Shown here: positions 11,561 through 25,800 of the stretch, in pieces | Numbering within the stretch: position 1 is the first letter of the stretch | Layout of the letters: every line of letters begins with the position of its first letter | Assembly (NCBI GenBank): GCA_033002965.1 | Contig: JAURVB010013317.1 | Coordinates: forward strand, 44,755-108,754 | DNA from: Piper betle | Taxonomy: Eukaryota; Streptophyta; Magnoliopsida; Piperales; Piperaceae | Direction of reading: 5' to 3' | Length of the DNA: 64,000 bases | The notes under the pieces: generated by a model | The model's database searches: none | Told to the model about the DNA's origin: nothing | What the model saw: only the letters and a program-made list of their open reading frames with translations | Made by a program: the position numbers and the translations under genes

Positions 11561-12066
11561 TAGTTTCCCCTGCAAAACCCCAGCTTCGGGTTTTTGTTGC
11601 TTTGCATGGTTCAAGCTAGTCTTGAGTCGGTTCAAGTCAATTTAGCTTTTAAATCATGAGTATGTGCCACAAAAAGACATATGAGCATGCTATAGAAGCT
11701 AAATATGCTTGATATACATATGATAACTTTAGTTATGAGATAATAGAGCATGAGTTATTAACATATATTCAAGGAATTTTTTTTTTTTGCTTGAGTTAGC
11801 ATAGAGTTTTAGGGCAAGATCTAGGCTATTGCAACATTTAGTATCCATTTTGAGTTTTTTCAGGGAATATCTTTTACATGCATAATAGGGATTTCGAATT
11901 ACCGGATTACCCGTGTGGGCCCAACTTGATTTGAGTCTTAGATCTTCATCCGTTTAGGGTTTTGAGGCCTATTTAGTTTCTTGCCTCTATTTCTATCCAT
12001 AGAGTTACCTTTAGACCTAGAGTCAGTTTTAACTTTTGTTGTCGTCAATCCAAGCTTTTTCGTCTG

Positions 12067-12089
12067 TATATATATATATATATATATAC
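12067..12089. repeat. TA microsatellite inside LTR unit A1
   Basis: This is a simple (TA) run followed by cacaca. It sits just before the GC-rich island of the LTR unit. Confidence 0.85.
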
Positions 12090-13149
12090 ACACACTCTAG
12101 GTGGACCCTACTAGACCCCCCAAGTCAACCAGACAACCCGATCGTGCGACGTGGCAAGATCTAGATCATCTAACAAAAACAGAAAAAATCCTAGCTCTCC
12201 TCTCCCACTATTTTGCATTTTCCACCCTAGCACCGCTGCCACTTTGGGTTGCCGTCAGCGAGCCTTTGACCTATCTTCGGCCACCTGACCAATACCACCG
12301 TGACCACCATGCGATTGGCTATCGACCCAAACCCATCTTCGACACCAGCGCCGCCTCATTGGCTATCAAAGAAGATGTTTTCTTCGCATGTTTCCACTGC
12401 CACCACAATCTTTGGGGCGTTTCCCGAAGCTGGCGAGCCACCGAAGTGAGGCCAACCACCGAGATCGATTTTCTTCGCTGAGATCTTCCATTTGAGACCA
12501 ACCCCAACCTCCACTATGGCAACAATCGTCGCTGGCGACTCTCACTTCCATGGCGGCATTTTGTCACTTTTTGGCTATTTTTCAGCCAGCCGTAGGCTGG
12601 AAACTGTCGACTATCACCCTAGATGGCTTCCCGTCACTGAGGCCGAACTTTTGAGACCACCCTCGACCTCGACTCTGGCCGCGATCGCCATCGGTGATGT
12701 CTCCATACCTGGCAACCATTTCACCACTTTCTGACTAGGCTCCGTGATCACCACTGCTATCACCTCTGCCTTGACCTCCTCTTTCGATTGAGATCAACGG
12801 CAACAGGCACCAACAGCTCATTTGGTGCGCGAATACTAGTGTTCATGTCCACCGCCTAGTTTGTGTCCATCGAGTCCCATTTACTTGCCTGCCCATGACT
12901 GCATCTACTTGCTTGTGACCTGTTTGCCAAGCCTGTGCCTGCGTCCGCCTGCCAGTGACTCCGTCCACTGAATCCGGTCCAACCTGACCTAGTCCAGTTT
13001 AGTAGTGGACTCGACTCGACTCGGTCCAACTTGCCTGGGTTGACTTGTTTCGCCTTTTTTGAGCCGTTTTCGTCTATTTTCAATTATTTTTGGTAATTCG
13101 AGACTCCTTACATTAGAGTTTAGATGTATATTCACATTATTTAGTATAT

Positions 13150-13660
13150 ATTGATATTATGAATGTTTTTCTTTATTTATTTATTTATTCATTATTCATT
13201 ATTTCTTTCTATTTGTCTTACATGATCGATATTTATATGATTATTTATTATTTTATTACTGATATATTTACTTATTAATATTACGCTTATTTATGTTTAT
13301 CCAATTTTATTTAATTATTCAATTATTTATTTATCTATTTGTTCGTTCACGCGTATGTTATTATTTATATGTGTTTAATTATATATGCATGTATTAATAT
13401 TATTCATGTTTAATTGAGATTAACTATTAAATAAATTATTTATTAATCAAATTATTTATTTATTTATTTATTATTTACTTGTATATGTGTGATATTTACT
13501 CACATTTAGTCATATATTTAGTTAGTGTTATTTATATTATTATTGCTAATTATTATTTGTTACTTTTTTTATGTTACTTGTTCACTATTATTTTAGTATT
13601 GTTATTTTATTTATATAATTTATTTTATTGATTTATTTATTTATTGTTTGCAAATGTCTC
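13150..13660. repeat. ATTT/TTTA-rich low-complexity block of LTR unit A1
   Basis: About 500 bases consist largely of ttatttattt-type repeats. Equivalent blocks, as taaataaata on the opposite strand, lie at about 30240-30790 and 32930-33410 in units A5 and A6. The block is therefore an inherited part of the LTR and not a separate microsatellite at each place. Confidence 0.7.
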
Positions 13661-14897
13661 GTGCCCGGTGTTTAGTTGTGGGTCCATTTAGCATGATCTT
13701 TTATTGTGATGTTATTATTGATGTGAGGACACACTACGACCTTGCATTATATAGAGTTGTCAGTCTTTTGCTTAGTAGTGGGTTCAGATGTTGGTTTGGG
13801 AGCCTGAGCTTGCCGTAGATGTACCGACACACTTGGAGCTTGGACCACAAGTCTGCTAGGACTCTTCTCAGATTTACCACTTTATTCTATTATGGATTTG
13901 ATTTCCAAATTGTAGGATGTGTTAAGTGTCTATTTTATCAGACCTCACTTCACACATGTCATCTGCACATATTTTACTTTTGTCATTAATAATTCTTGAG
14001 GCTGAGAAATTTTGAGTTGTTTAGAACTTAGCTCTACCTCACGTTGCCTTTGGGCCTACTTATATGATTCCCTTCCTAGCCCTATGTATAATTTTTATCG
14101 AGTATTAAGTGAGTCAAAAGTTAGTGTATTTGACCTCGCATATACCGTGAGTGGGTGCATACACAAGTCACACCAGGCTCTAGATTGGTGAAAGGGTTAT
14201 TCCATTATTGAAAGATCTTGACATCTCTACGTATTGAGCTTCCTCACACCCAGAGAGGCATGGAGTAGACGGGTATTACTGTGTACAGTGCATGTCTAGA
14301 TTTGTGGCCTCAAAGGGTACTTACGACAACTGTCTAAGAGTACTCAGTCATTGTGCTCTTGGCTAGACGTTATACGAAGGTTTGGAGAGGGCTTAAGTTA
14401 CATACTTTTTCCTGAGAGAGGCATAATACCTAGTTCAATTCAGGATGCCGTTGAGTTTGCAGCTTGATGACTCCTCAATAGATGCCTTTTGAGAGTTTAC
14501 ATGGAGAATATATATATGGTTTTCCTTCATTGTGGAATATAAGATTTCACTTATCATTTTGTACTAGTTATTTTCTTGACTAGTAACATTCGCCACTGAT
14601 ATTTTTTATTATATATGTAGATCTTGTACTCCTATGTTGGGTTGGCTTTGGTGGAAGGACAGATATATGCTACACACACTTGTGCTTAGCGCCCCATTGT
14701 TTTCTTTCGTTCATTTATCTATGCTTGATGCATTTTCATGTATATCTAGTAATGTCTTCTATTTTTGAGACACCAAGAGAGTTGTTTCTATTTGTTTTCT
14801 CGTTTAAGTTTTACAGATTAATTAATTTAGATATGACTTGACTCGATCGTAATAATTTTAATTTGGTTCTTCGATGAACAAAAATCAGGGTGTTACA

Positions 14898-15110
14898 TAC
14901 CATAGTTCGGGGCCATATCACTCCCCCATGTGGGTGGCCAGCCCCTACTAAGGAGCTGCATTGGCTGCCCCTTGAAAAATAAATTTTCTTGTTTTTTTGT
15001 TTTTTTAATTTAAGGGTAGTTTTGAAATTTTAATTAAAATTTCCCTTTTAGGGTATTTTGCTTTCATTCTCCAACCAACCGATAATATAAAAAATTATCT
15101 ATCATCTTTT
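14898..15110. repeat. Right arm of the imperfect inverted repeat
   Basis: Read on the minus strand this repeats the left arm at 11100-11470: a line with aaaactacccttaaat, a poly-A/T stretch, then aaggggcagcc. Together they bracket unit A1. The outermost bases are diverged, so exact ends are not given. Confidence 0.5.
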
Positions 15111-16069
15111 GGAAAAAAATTCAATAAAATATATATTCAAAAAATTAAAATATAATAATAATAAAATAATAAATTATATTATTTTAATATATTTTTATTT
15201 AATTAGAATTCATTGCTAAAAATAAAATATATTATCTCTTTGTTTTTTCCAAAAAAGATAATATTTGTTAATATTGCCAGATGGTGAGAGAATTAAAGCT
15301 AATTTTTGAAAAAAGAAAATTTTATTCTAATGACAATATTGCTATTGAGTTTGTTTTATTGTAAAATAAAAAATAAACAATATATTTTTTACTCATGGGC
15401 ACTGGCCTTGGATGCTGTTAGCAGTGGAGCAGCCATATTTGGCTACCCTATGCCGTGGGCGGCACCTTGGTCAGAGGCTGGATGCTCTTATCTAATTATT
15501 TTTTTCAATAATTGTGGTGGAATTTGTTATAATTTTTAAAGTGAGAGTATTTTAGACACTTTCTATTTTTCCCTTTCTTCATAATTAGGTTTGAGATATG
15601 GAAAAATTCCATTCCTTTTCTAGTAAAAACTCTTATAAAGAAATAATCAATTTTTAGCATAAATTACACATTTTAAAATATTTTAATTTTATAAATAAAA
15701 AATTTCATTAAATAGATAAATTTTGATTTTAAAGATATATATTAATAAAGAAATATAATATAATAATACTATCATCTTTTTTAATTTTTATTTACTAATA
15801 AAATTATTATTTTTCCAAGGCAAAATAAATATATATTTATTAAGGTTAATTGATGTTTTTTTTTCTATTATCAGCCTTTTGTTTTGGACCTGCAGCACGT
15901 GGGGTGGGGAAGTGGGTGAGGTTGGCAACCAGCGAAGTCTAGCCTGCAAATATCAAAACGAAAAAGGCTTCTAAAAGCCGCCGCCAAACGCGCTTCACCA
16001 CCGTTTCTCCCAAACCACAATTCGAATCCAAATTTGCTTGGAGTGGCCAGCAAATTGTGGGTGTTTTTT

Positions 16070-16108
<39 letters not shown>

Positions 16109-16915
16109 GGAGATTAGAGTTTCAAGTTAAAATTCTTTTGCACTAATCCAGAATTATGCACCACATTTATCAATTTTATTAAGATTTTTTTATAATATAA
16201 AAATTTGAATATGAGGAAAAATTAAGGTGAATTACACCTCATATAACTTAAATAAACTCCACTTCTAATTTAAAGTCCCTTTTCTAGCAAGTCTCATTTA
16301 TAGGGTTTATATATGTTAGAAGTAGAATACATATATATTAGAGGTTGATAAATTTTTATCTTTTTAGACATCAATATGACATACTTTGAAATTTTCTTAA
16401 AATATACTTGCTTAAAAGTATTTTAAAATAAGTTTTTATTATAATTATTTTGATAATTTAAGATGAAAGGGTTATACACTTTAGATTAATTTGAAAATTT
16501 ATGACTAATTTAATTATTTATTTTTACATTTATCTATGCAGATTTTAAATAGTATGATCTGCTAAATTGTTCAAAATAAAAGTTAATACTCATGAATATA
16601 AGGCTCTTGAACGTTTTTAAACACTAGAAGTAGCTATAGAAACTATTTAATATTATTAATAGTAAATTTGACTAGGGTTTTTAATAACGAATTCTCAAAT
16701 AATTTAAAGTATATTCTAATTAGTTGTAAAAATTGATGTATTTTATTTTTGTACAATCACTATCTATTTTAATGTCATTATTAGTAGTCATAAGTATAAT
16801 TTGGTATTAAAGATCTTAACTTGACTTAACATCCTTATTTATTTTTAATAATTAGTTAAATACATGATAAACTCAATTAATGCTTCTATTTTGTTGGTCT
16901 CAAACTAGAAAAGGG
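15111..16915. other. AT-rich intergenic sequence with TA microsatellite
   Basis: No gene was recognised. Bases 15870-16060 are less AT-rich but carry no recognisable protein. A (TA)15 tract lies at 16073-16103. The rest is very AT-rich with poly-A and poly-T runs. Confidence 0.5.
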
Positions 16916-19900
16916 AGTAACACCCCAATTCGGTTTGACCTTGAACCAATCAAAGTATTAATTATTGGACCGCTGCTCTTGCTCATTTTTAAATGAATGT
17001 AGACCATAGGACCAGACCTAACATCTCGAGATGTTAGAAGATGGAAGGCTCGAGGAAATCTACATGCACATATAAAATATACATGAACACTCAAATGCAT
17101 GCACAGATTCTTAAGGCTAGACCCCTACAATTAGGATATCTTAAATTAATCTAAGTTACAACAGAGATTTCAAATCTTGGAAAAATCCAGTGGAGTATTC
17201 CTTATAACTAGTAAAGAGGAAAAAATTCACAGCCAGTATAATTTATATTTAGTAAAAACAAATGTAGATCATTCCACAATTTTCATTTCATAACCTAGAA
17301 CGCATCACAATTATGTTTCACACATCTACAACCAATTCACATTACATTTTTACACAATCACAACACATTTTAACATTCTTCAAGCTATTGGTTTTCTTGG
17401 TCTTCACATGAGCCCTTCTCTTGCAAAATAAAACAACACAAAAGTGCTTCCAACCCATGTTTCTTCTTCACTTTGTGTACCTACATAAGTAATATAGTTT
17501 AGAGTACCTAGGCTATTTTAACCTTCAACTTCACGACACCAAGACTTGGAGAATTCCTGCACAAAATATTTAGACCTGCGTGTTCTAGAGTATACCTTCT
17601 ACAAAACCATACAACACCTGTTAGTGATAATAATTTTTATACATTCACACATCAGGCAACTTTGCAGTTCTGTTAAAAATGTTCAAAGGCTCTTATACAT
17701 GTATATTCATAGCGACTCACTAGCCTCACTACTATTCACATCACATGGCCCAATGGCCTCCACAATATGAGTAAACACACAAGCACTAGTAGACAAGTCA
17801 GCCATCCCCATGAGTCATTCTCGATTTTTGTATCTCTCCAACCAACCTATAACACCACATTATATTGAATACAACATCAATGATCAAAGATTATCGGTTC
17901 GGAAATAACTAATGAAAAACATTCTAAACTGGCAAATGAACGACTCATCATCTATAGGAAAACTTCAACATAAATCGGAAAATCTCCTCCACATGCACAT
18001 TATCATATTGAAATATGGCCAATAGAGCCTAATCATAAGCACTAAGCTAAACATGCGCACGAATCATAATACTCAATCGTAACATGCTAGTACTATGCAT
18101 GAGCTAGAATTTTGTTGATGATCACATGCTCGTGGCCAATAAGGCCTAAATTATATGCATAAGTCAAAATCTGGTCAACGACAACATGCCCATGGCCAAT
18201 AAGGCCCTATCTGATCATAAGTACAGTATTATATGGTCTAGATACACTCAACAGAGAGCATGTACATGCTGAATACATACTACTAGCGGGTACTATAATT
18301 GGCAATCAAACATATTAACCACCAAACCGAGCACCAGAGGTGGGTATTGACTGGGCCTCTCAGTAGGCATCACACTCCCATCCATCATGCGCACACAGTA
18401 AATTTGAAAATCATATAATAAGTATAAGGCCTAGGATGATCTGATAAGTAACACTAATTTGACTTTCAAACTGGATCTCATATTTTTGAAATTCACATCA
18501 AAGGATCTTAGCCTTGAAGTTTTATTAATTAGAAAATTATATTAAATGGCCCGTAGGTAGTGAGATCCAATAAAACACAGGTAACTGCATCCTACAATAT
18601 AAAAACAAAATAACAAACCAAATAGAGAGGAGTCCTAAGAGTCCTACGAAGCAAGTTTCAAGTCCTAGCTCGGCAAGCCTAACTCTGCACAACCTAGTAA
18701 ATACAGATGCTCTATTCAAACCCTTGTGACGTATGCACACAATGACAGAAAGTCAATCTTACATGGAGCAAGATGACATGACATGCAAGGAAAGGGGGAA
18801 AATAAACACATTACATCACACCATCATTCCATATTGAGTATGTCATCATCATTGAATAAGACTTTGTAAAAATAAATATAGAAACTGAGACGAAGATCTC
18901 GGTGCATTATAAAATAAATTTCTGGATTCAACCCATGTCTGCAACTAACATGAGATATCAAAATGCTCAGAAGATTTAGGGCAATTTAATAAGATACATG
19001 ACACACTAATCGAGAATAAAATCTCTGTAAAATTATGAAAAATAACTTAATATATCGAGCCAATTAATTAGACTTAATCTCGGTGATAGTTTCACAGTAG
19101 CGACTTTAAATCATAAAAACTTGAAAGATCTCGAGTCAAACTCAAACCCATGCTTAGGATTCAATGATTATCATTATTAAAAATATTCATATATTATTTA
19201 TTTAATAAAGATAATTAAATTAATTGTCAATTAACTTAAGATCTTCACATCGTCATCATTTCACAACCAAACACGACTCATAATATTTTTTATTTTAACT
19301 AATTAATTAATTAATCAATTTGGCATGAGGTCACTCAAACTGGTTGAAAAATTATAAAATTTTAATATTTTCTTGTTTCGATTATGTAGATTAGCCGGTT
19401 GATTTTACAAATATAGGTTGAAACAAATATTTTATTATATTTTATAGCCAAAATCACAACTTTTAAAAAAAATCAAAATTTTAACACAAAATAAATAAGG
19501 AAACTAATAGATCTATTTGAGATGATGATGAGCTACCTATTTACATGCCTAAACAAGGATCCTACATGCAAGCAACTATGACATGCCCAAAAAGAAAAGA
19601 AAAGAGTGAGGAGAGAAAGTGTACCTCGCGGGGAAAAGGAAACATGGAAGAGGAGAAGAGAGGAGGAGGAGGACGAGGTCCGGGAGGCGAGGAAGGAGGA
19701 GACACTAAGGAGGAGGTGAGGGCAGTGGCCAAGGGGGAGGGAGAGGAAGAAATGGGAGAAAAGGGGAAGGGGACAATATGTCCGTGATAGCAGTGTCACA
19801 ATAGTGTGTGCACAAGCACAGAGTGTTGCGGCTTATGCACCTCAGTGCCATGGCATCGAGAGCCAGAACTGGGCCTCGAAAGGAAAAATGAGAGTGAAAA

Positions 19901-19960
19901 AGGTGGGGCAAGCTCAGGGTTGCTTCTAGGGCTCATCTAGGGTTATTAAGGTATGCTTGA
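16916..19960 (-). mobile_element. Long LTR-like unit A2 (minus orientation)
   Basis: The left end reads AGTAACACCCCAATTCGG, a one-base variant of the family end TGTAACACCCC seen at 22848 and 29243. Collinear family landmarks follow: gatccaataaaa near 18565, a tract near 18770 with acatgacatgcaagg, and a GC-rich, purine-rich island at about 19600-19790 (pyrimidine-rich in LTR sense). A 50-60 bp motif containing ggccaataaggcc recurs at about 18010-18230. The right end was not located, so the limit given is approximate. No gag-pol is attached. Confidence 0.5.
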
Positions 19961-20271
19961 ATATCATGCCCAAGCAACTAAAACTCTAAACTAGCGTGAC
20001 ACCGAAGGCGAAACAAGAACAAAATACGTGCGAACACGGTCCTAAGCTACACCACACAACCGAACAACACAAACCATTGGCTTGGCAATTAAAGCATATT
20101 GGAAAACTCAATAGTAGACGCGCAAATGCCCAAGCTCACAATAACACACAAGGATCCTCTTAAAGATCCTCTAGCACGAGATCAATCGAACTGGACCAAC
20201 ATTATGCTACTCTGATTGAGCTACCAACAAACCGAACATGAAACTTCGGGCCAGTAAATTAAAAGGGAGGG
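19961..20271. other. Sequence between LTR units A2 and A3; possible internal remnant
   Basis: No gene was recognised. It ends in the purine run AAAAGGGAGGG immediately before the TG start of unit A3. That is the position and character expected of a polypurine tract, so this may be the last bit of an internal domain preceding a 3' LTR. Confidence 0.35.
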
Positions 20272-22847
20272 TGTAAAATCCGGTACTTGAGTCAGAGTTT
20301 TAAATTAGCAAACCAGTTGGTTCAACCATCAATTTGAGTCAAGTAAATTTCATGACGTGCATGCTAAGTCAAGGCCAACTATGCGTTATGAGCAATGAGG
20401 TCAAGTGTAGCAGTATATATGATGATAATGTCAGAAAAAAGATAAGAAATGAGTTATCAGAGTATATGACAATATGTAGCTATTTTTTTTATGTATTTGA
20501 TCGTAGAATTATTTTTTGGCTGAATAACACATTAGGATGCGTCAGAGAGCAACTTCGGTGGGTTATTAGTTATAGAATATGTCATTGTAATGTTATGCTG
20601 GGTATTATAGTTTATGGGATTTTTCCTTTTTCTTAATTTTTTAAGGATTTATTACGAGTTAGTTATTATTTTTTACTCAAGTCGAAGTTGAGTCAACTTT
20701 TATTTACTAGATTGCCACCCAACCTTCACCATGACCCTTCCTCCCCTAAACCCTAATACCGCTCTATCACTAGCCCCGTTCTCACCGTCGACACCCCTCT
20801 GCACGCCACACCGTCGCCAATTGATATCACTAACCACTGCCGAGCCGCCGTTGAGCTTTCTCCCCACTCACAGCCCGCCGTCCAACCTCCACGATGCCTC
20901 GACGCCAAGCCCTAGCGCTGCACATCCCGACATCAATTCACTTTGCCACTGAAACCCTCCCTCTTTAACCCCCAAGCTTCCCCCCATACTGAGGGCCGCT
21001 GTCGAGGCTGGCCAAGGGCCAATCGGACAACCAACCGACCCCCGGCCAACTCGATGCTGCCGCAAGCAATCATCACCATCCCTATCGCCCTCACCACCCC
21101 CACCATTGGGTTGAGCTCACCAAGCTGGTGCCGACTCATAGCCCCAATTTCCTTGCCCCAAAAGTAGTTGGAAAATAGCCGAAAAGTTGCTAAAAAATCA
21201 CCAAAATCTGCCAAAAACAAGTCAAAAACTACTGCAAAACTATCAAAAATTGCCAAAAACCAGATTCGATGAAATTTGCCAGATCTTTCTCCGAATTCAT
21301 CCAGTCAAACCCCATCAAACTTCGGACACCAATGGGTATTGAATTTGAGTCTCGAACTAAGCAATGAACCCTGTCATTGATTCTCGACGATGTGAGGTAT
21401 AATTAACTTTGACTTAATTATTTAAAAGTGATAATTATTAGCACAACATGCTAGGATCGATTGATTGATGTGTTAAATACTTTTCTTGTAAATAAAAATG
21501 AATTACGTGTTTGAATTGTATTAAAATGAATGCTTAGGAACTAATTAAGTAAATTAAGCAAGTATCGTTAATCTAATGCAATGTAGCGTAGAAAATTTGG
21601 TAGGGATTGACGTGTGATTTGATATAATGTGTGCCTTGATGTGTGTGTGCTATAGGATGTGTGAATGCATCATAGTGGGTGTTACGTTTTAGTTTTAAAG
21701 TGTAGGTACGGGGTAAGAGCTTGCCACGTAGGCTCGTAGACACGATTGGAACTTCTACCAAGTCTGTTTAGGACTCACTTCTGGTTTGACTTCTATACTC
21801 TATTGTGATTTATTGTATCCCACTCCACACAGGCCATTTAGTAGCATAAAATTTTTGGATTAATAATCCTCGAGGATGAGTTCCCTCAAGTTTATTTTCA
21901 AAAACTCACATTTATATTACGATGCCTTCAAGGCTATTATATTAAAATCCCCACCCAGGTCTATGTACATGTAGTTTTCTCTAGTTTTCAATGAGACGTG
22001 AGAGAAGGGAAACCAACAACCATACTACAAGAGTGGGTAGGTGTTAGTCAAAGCTGACTCTAGATTTGGTGAGTGTCCGTTCCATTCCCAAGGTATCCTA
22101 ATAACTCCACCTTTAAGTTTCACAAACCTAGAGAAGCGTGGAGGTTTACGGGTACTACAATGCAGTGCATGTCTAGACTTGCAGTTTCAAAGGGTACTAA
22201 AGGCTCATGCCTAAGAGTACTTAGCCTCTGTACTCAGGGCTAGGAGTGATAAAGAGGATGTAGAGGCTTGAAGGAACAAAGATTGATTTTCCTAGGCAAA
22301 GGATAATTTTAAAGTTGCCAAAGAATTATATGAGATAGAAATGGGTCATTGTCGCGCGAGGTCGATGGCTCCTAATTAGTGCCCATATGAGATATTCTAT
22401 GACAAAGAATAAGAATGTTTTCATTTAACAGGAGAGCTGAGTCAACTCTCCTATATTAACTTGTTATTAGTTATTTCTAGACCGGTAATGCTCGTTACTG
22501 ACATTTTTCTATTATCTATGTAGGTGAGAATCTTGAGGATTGAGAGCTATTGGGACTGTAGAGGAGTAGCAATGCAATTGCGTGTACATGTACTTGACAA
22601 ATGTAATTGAAGTGGTGAAATTTTGAATTATTTTGAATGATGAAACTTGAATGCCATTTCTGTGAATTGATAAAATGTTTTACATATGAATGAAAACTGT
22701 GAAAAGAAATGAACAGGTTGAGCAATGGAGTCTAGACTCAGCTCACAAGAGCAACAGTGATGACAATTGAAATGTAGAGAGAAAATGTCATGTTTTTGAT
22801 ACTTTTTTCATTTTTATTGTTATATATATATTGCTTGCTGTTGACAT
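20272..22847 (+). mobile_element. Long LTR-like unit A3, interrupted at its 3' side
   Basis: The unit starts TGTAAAATCCGG and parallels 53188-55443 closely: gtcaaggcc near 20370, gatgataatg, a run to the GC-rich island (about 20720-21260), aggtataatt, gtgtgaatgcatcat, and ttgttactgacttttt-like text near 22490. The match fades after about 22640. The expected ggTATTACA end is missing, and at 22848 a unit in the opposite orientation begins, so A3 is probably truncated. Confidence 0.6.
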
Positions 22848-25800
22848 TGTAACACCCCAAATCCGGTCTACCCTCGTGAACCAAACCGGCATGTTACAGG
22901 CCCTGATTAGGTCAGCTAACCCAAACCCAACTCGTGCGGATCTAATCTCGGCGTCTTAAGATGAAGATATGACTCGTCATGCATGGATGAATGCTCAAAA
23001 TCCTAACATGATACTACATGGATGATGTGCAAGGTAATTTATACAACAATACGATTACGATCAAAATTAGTAAAAATTCTAAAATACAACGGACAGAAAT
23101 CTCCCCTAAAAGTGCAATTAGGGTCCACCCTGTCAAAGTAATATACACAAGTATATATGCTTATATATTAACAATTTTATTAACACAATCTAATATACTG
23201 TAAACTCATTCTAGAAGTAGGGTCTCAACCCACAACACTTCCACTGTGCACTATATTCATGTTTCACAATCTATCATGTCTTAACATTTGATCATGTCAC
23301 ATCATCATGTCTCAAATATTTAATCACACCAATCACTATATAATAACATCATAAACACAATATAATCACCCAATCGACTGACATGTGTGCAAACAACAAC
23401 AGTGCTCCTCCGTCGAAGCTGGCTCCTCCAACTCGTGATTATTACCTACATATAGTATAAAAGCATGTCAGTAACAAGTGTTACTGGTCCAGAAAATAAA
23501 ATAACTATAACAAACTGGCTATGAGAGCAAACTCTCATATAAAAGAAAACATCTTATACTCCACGTGAACACTCTGAAGGGCACTACTGAGGAGCCACTG
23601 GGCTGCAGACCCAGTAGCATCCCGAACTTACTGATCTACTGCTGGTACTGTGCCACTCTCGGCACTTCTTTTTCAGTACTTCACGTACAACTTTATCCTA
23701 AGCCCTCTCCTTACCTCCATATTTCTCCTGGCCTTGAGCACGAAGGCCGAGTACTTTTAGGCAGTCGCCTTTAATACCCTTTGAACCACAAGTCCAGACA
23801 TGCACTGTACTAAACAGTACCCGTAAACCTCCACGTTCTCCGGGTGTGAGGAACTCAAATGCGGAGTTGCCGGGAGCCCTCGGGAATGGAACAGTCCGCT
23901 GGCACTAATCCAGAGCCCGCTTTGACTATCACGGCATCCGCTCATGCTATGTGCAGTTGGTTTCTCCATCTCTTGTCTCACTGAAAACGCGAAAACTACA
24001 TATATATAGGGCTGGGTAGGGATTTATATAATAGGTCCGAAAGCAACTTGTGGTGGATCTTGTTTTCGAAATCATCCTTGAGGGATCTCATCCTCGAGGG
24101 GTTATTAATCCAAAAATCCGTTCGGCTAGATGGCCCGAGTTAAGTTGTAACGACCCAGCCCAAAGTGCAACGTAATGGGCTAAGTCATTTCTTTAAAATG
24201 GGTACCCCGGAAGTTAAGGATCTCTAGTCCATTCCCACTTATAAACAGGATCTTCTCCCAGTAGGTATTAGATGTGGGACTAAGTTGAGGGATCTCACAA
24301 TCCACCCACCGTAGGGACTTTCATCCCCGAAATGCCTATTCTTGGCCCGTTGCTAGCCCCATCCCACGACCTTTCTGGCCCGTGACCTGTAGCTTAGCCA
24401 ACGTTTCTAATCCAACCCACCATCTAACACGGAACCAGGTCGGCTCTGATACCATTTGTAACGACCCAGCCCAAAGTGCAACGTAATGGGCTAAGTCATT
24501 TCTTTAAAATGGGTACCCCGGAAGTTAAAGATCTATAGTCCATTCCCACTTATAAACAGGATCTTCTCCCAGTAGGTATTAGATGTGGGACTAAGTTGAG
24601 GGATCTCACAATCCACCCACCTTAGGGAATTTCATCCCCGAAATGCCTATTCTTGGCCCGTTGCTAGCCCCAGCCCACGACCTTTCTGGCCCGTGACCGG
24701 CAGCCTAGCCAACGTTTCTAATCCAGCCCACCATCTAACACGGAACCAGGTTGGCTCTGATACAATTTGTAACGACCCAACCCAAAGTGCAATGTAATGG
24801 GCTAAGTCATTTCTTTAAAATGGGTACCCCGGAAGTTAAAGATCTATAGTCCATTCCCACTTATAAATACGATCTTTTCCCAGTAGGTATTAGATGTGGG
24901 ACTAAGTTGAGGGATCTCACAATCCACCCACCTTAGGGAATTTCGTCCCCGAAATGCCTATTCTTGGCCCGTTGCTAGCCCCAGCCCACGTCCTTTCGGC
25001 CCGTGACCGGCAGCCTAGCCAACGTTTCTAATCCAGCCCACCATCTAACACGGAACCAGGTCGGCTCTGATACCATTTGTAACGACCCAGCCCAAAGTGC
25101 AACGTAATGGGCTAAGTCATTTCTTTAAAATGGGTACCCCGGAAGTTAAAGATCTATAGTCCATTCCCACTTATAAACAGGATCTTCTCCCAGTAGGTAT
25201 TAGATGTGGGACTAAGTTGAGGGATCTCGCAATCCACCCACCTTAGGGACTTTCATCCCCGAAATGCCTATTCTTGGCCCGTTGCTAGCCCCAGCCCACG
25301 ACCTTTCTGGCCCGTGACCGGCAGCCTAGCCAACGTTTCTAATCCAGCCCACCATCTAACACGGAACCAGGTCGGCTCTGATACCATTTGTAACGACCCA
25401 GCCCAAAGTGCAACGTAATGGGCTAAGTCATTTCTTTAAAATGGGTACCCCGGAAGTTAAAGATCTATAGTCCATTCCCACTTATAAACAGGATCTTCTC
25501 CCAGTAGGTATTAGATGTGGGACTAAGTTGAGGGATCTCACAATCCACCCACCTTAGGGAATTTCGTCCCCGAAATGCCTATTCTTGGCCCGTTGCTAGC
25601 CCCAGCCCACGACCTTTCTGGCCCGTGACCGGCAGCCTAGCCAACGTTTCTAATCCAGCCCACCATCTAACACGGAACCAGGTTGGCTCTGATACCATTT
25701 GTAACGACCCAGCCCAAAGTGCAACGTAATGGGCTAAGTCATTTCTTTAAAATGGGTACCCCGGAAGTTAAAGATATATAGTCCATTCCCACTTATAAAT

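Larger units (their letters stand above)
11571..14897 (+). mobile_element. Long LTR-like unit A1 (gypsy-type)
   Basis: The unit begins TGCAAAACCCCAGCTTCGG and ends caGGGTGTTACA. It matches, in the same order, the units at 53188-55443 (+) and 29243-34785 (-). Shared landmarks are the start TGTAAAACC, a region ending cccatgtgggc, a GC-rich island (here about 12100-13050), an ATTT-rich stretch (13150-13660), a segment with gtactgtgcatgtctagac-like text, and a terminal ggTGTTACA. No internal gag-pol lies beside it, so it is a solo or orphan LTR. A clear 5-bp duplication was not found. The LTR start and end resemble those of the chromovirus at 57855-64000. Confidence 0.65.

Noticed and set aside
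19545..19799. Glu/Lys/Gly-rich open frame
   Set aside because: It is a purine-rich part of an LTR unit, open in both directions, with no conserved content.
24146..24299. Cassandra-type TRIM with a 5S RNA promoter in the LTR
   Set aside because: Only about ten bases (ggaagttaa) recall the 5S A box. The rest of 5S is absent, and the LTR has a TATA-like box instead.
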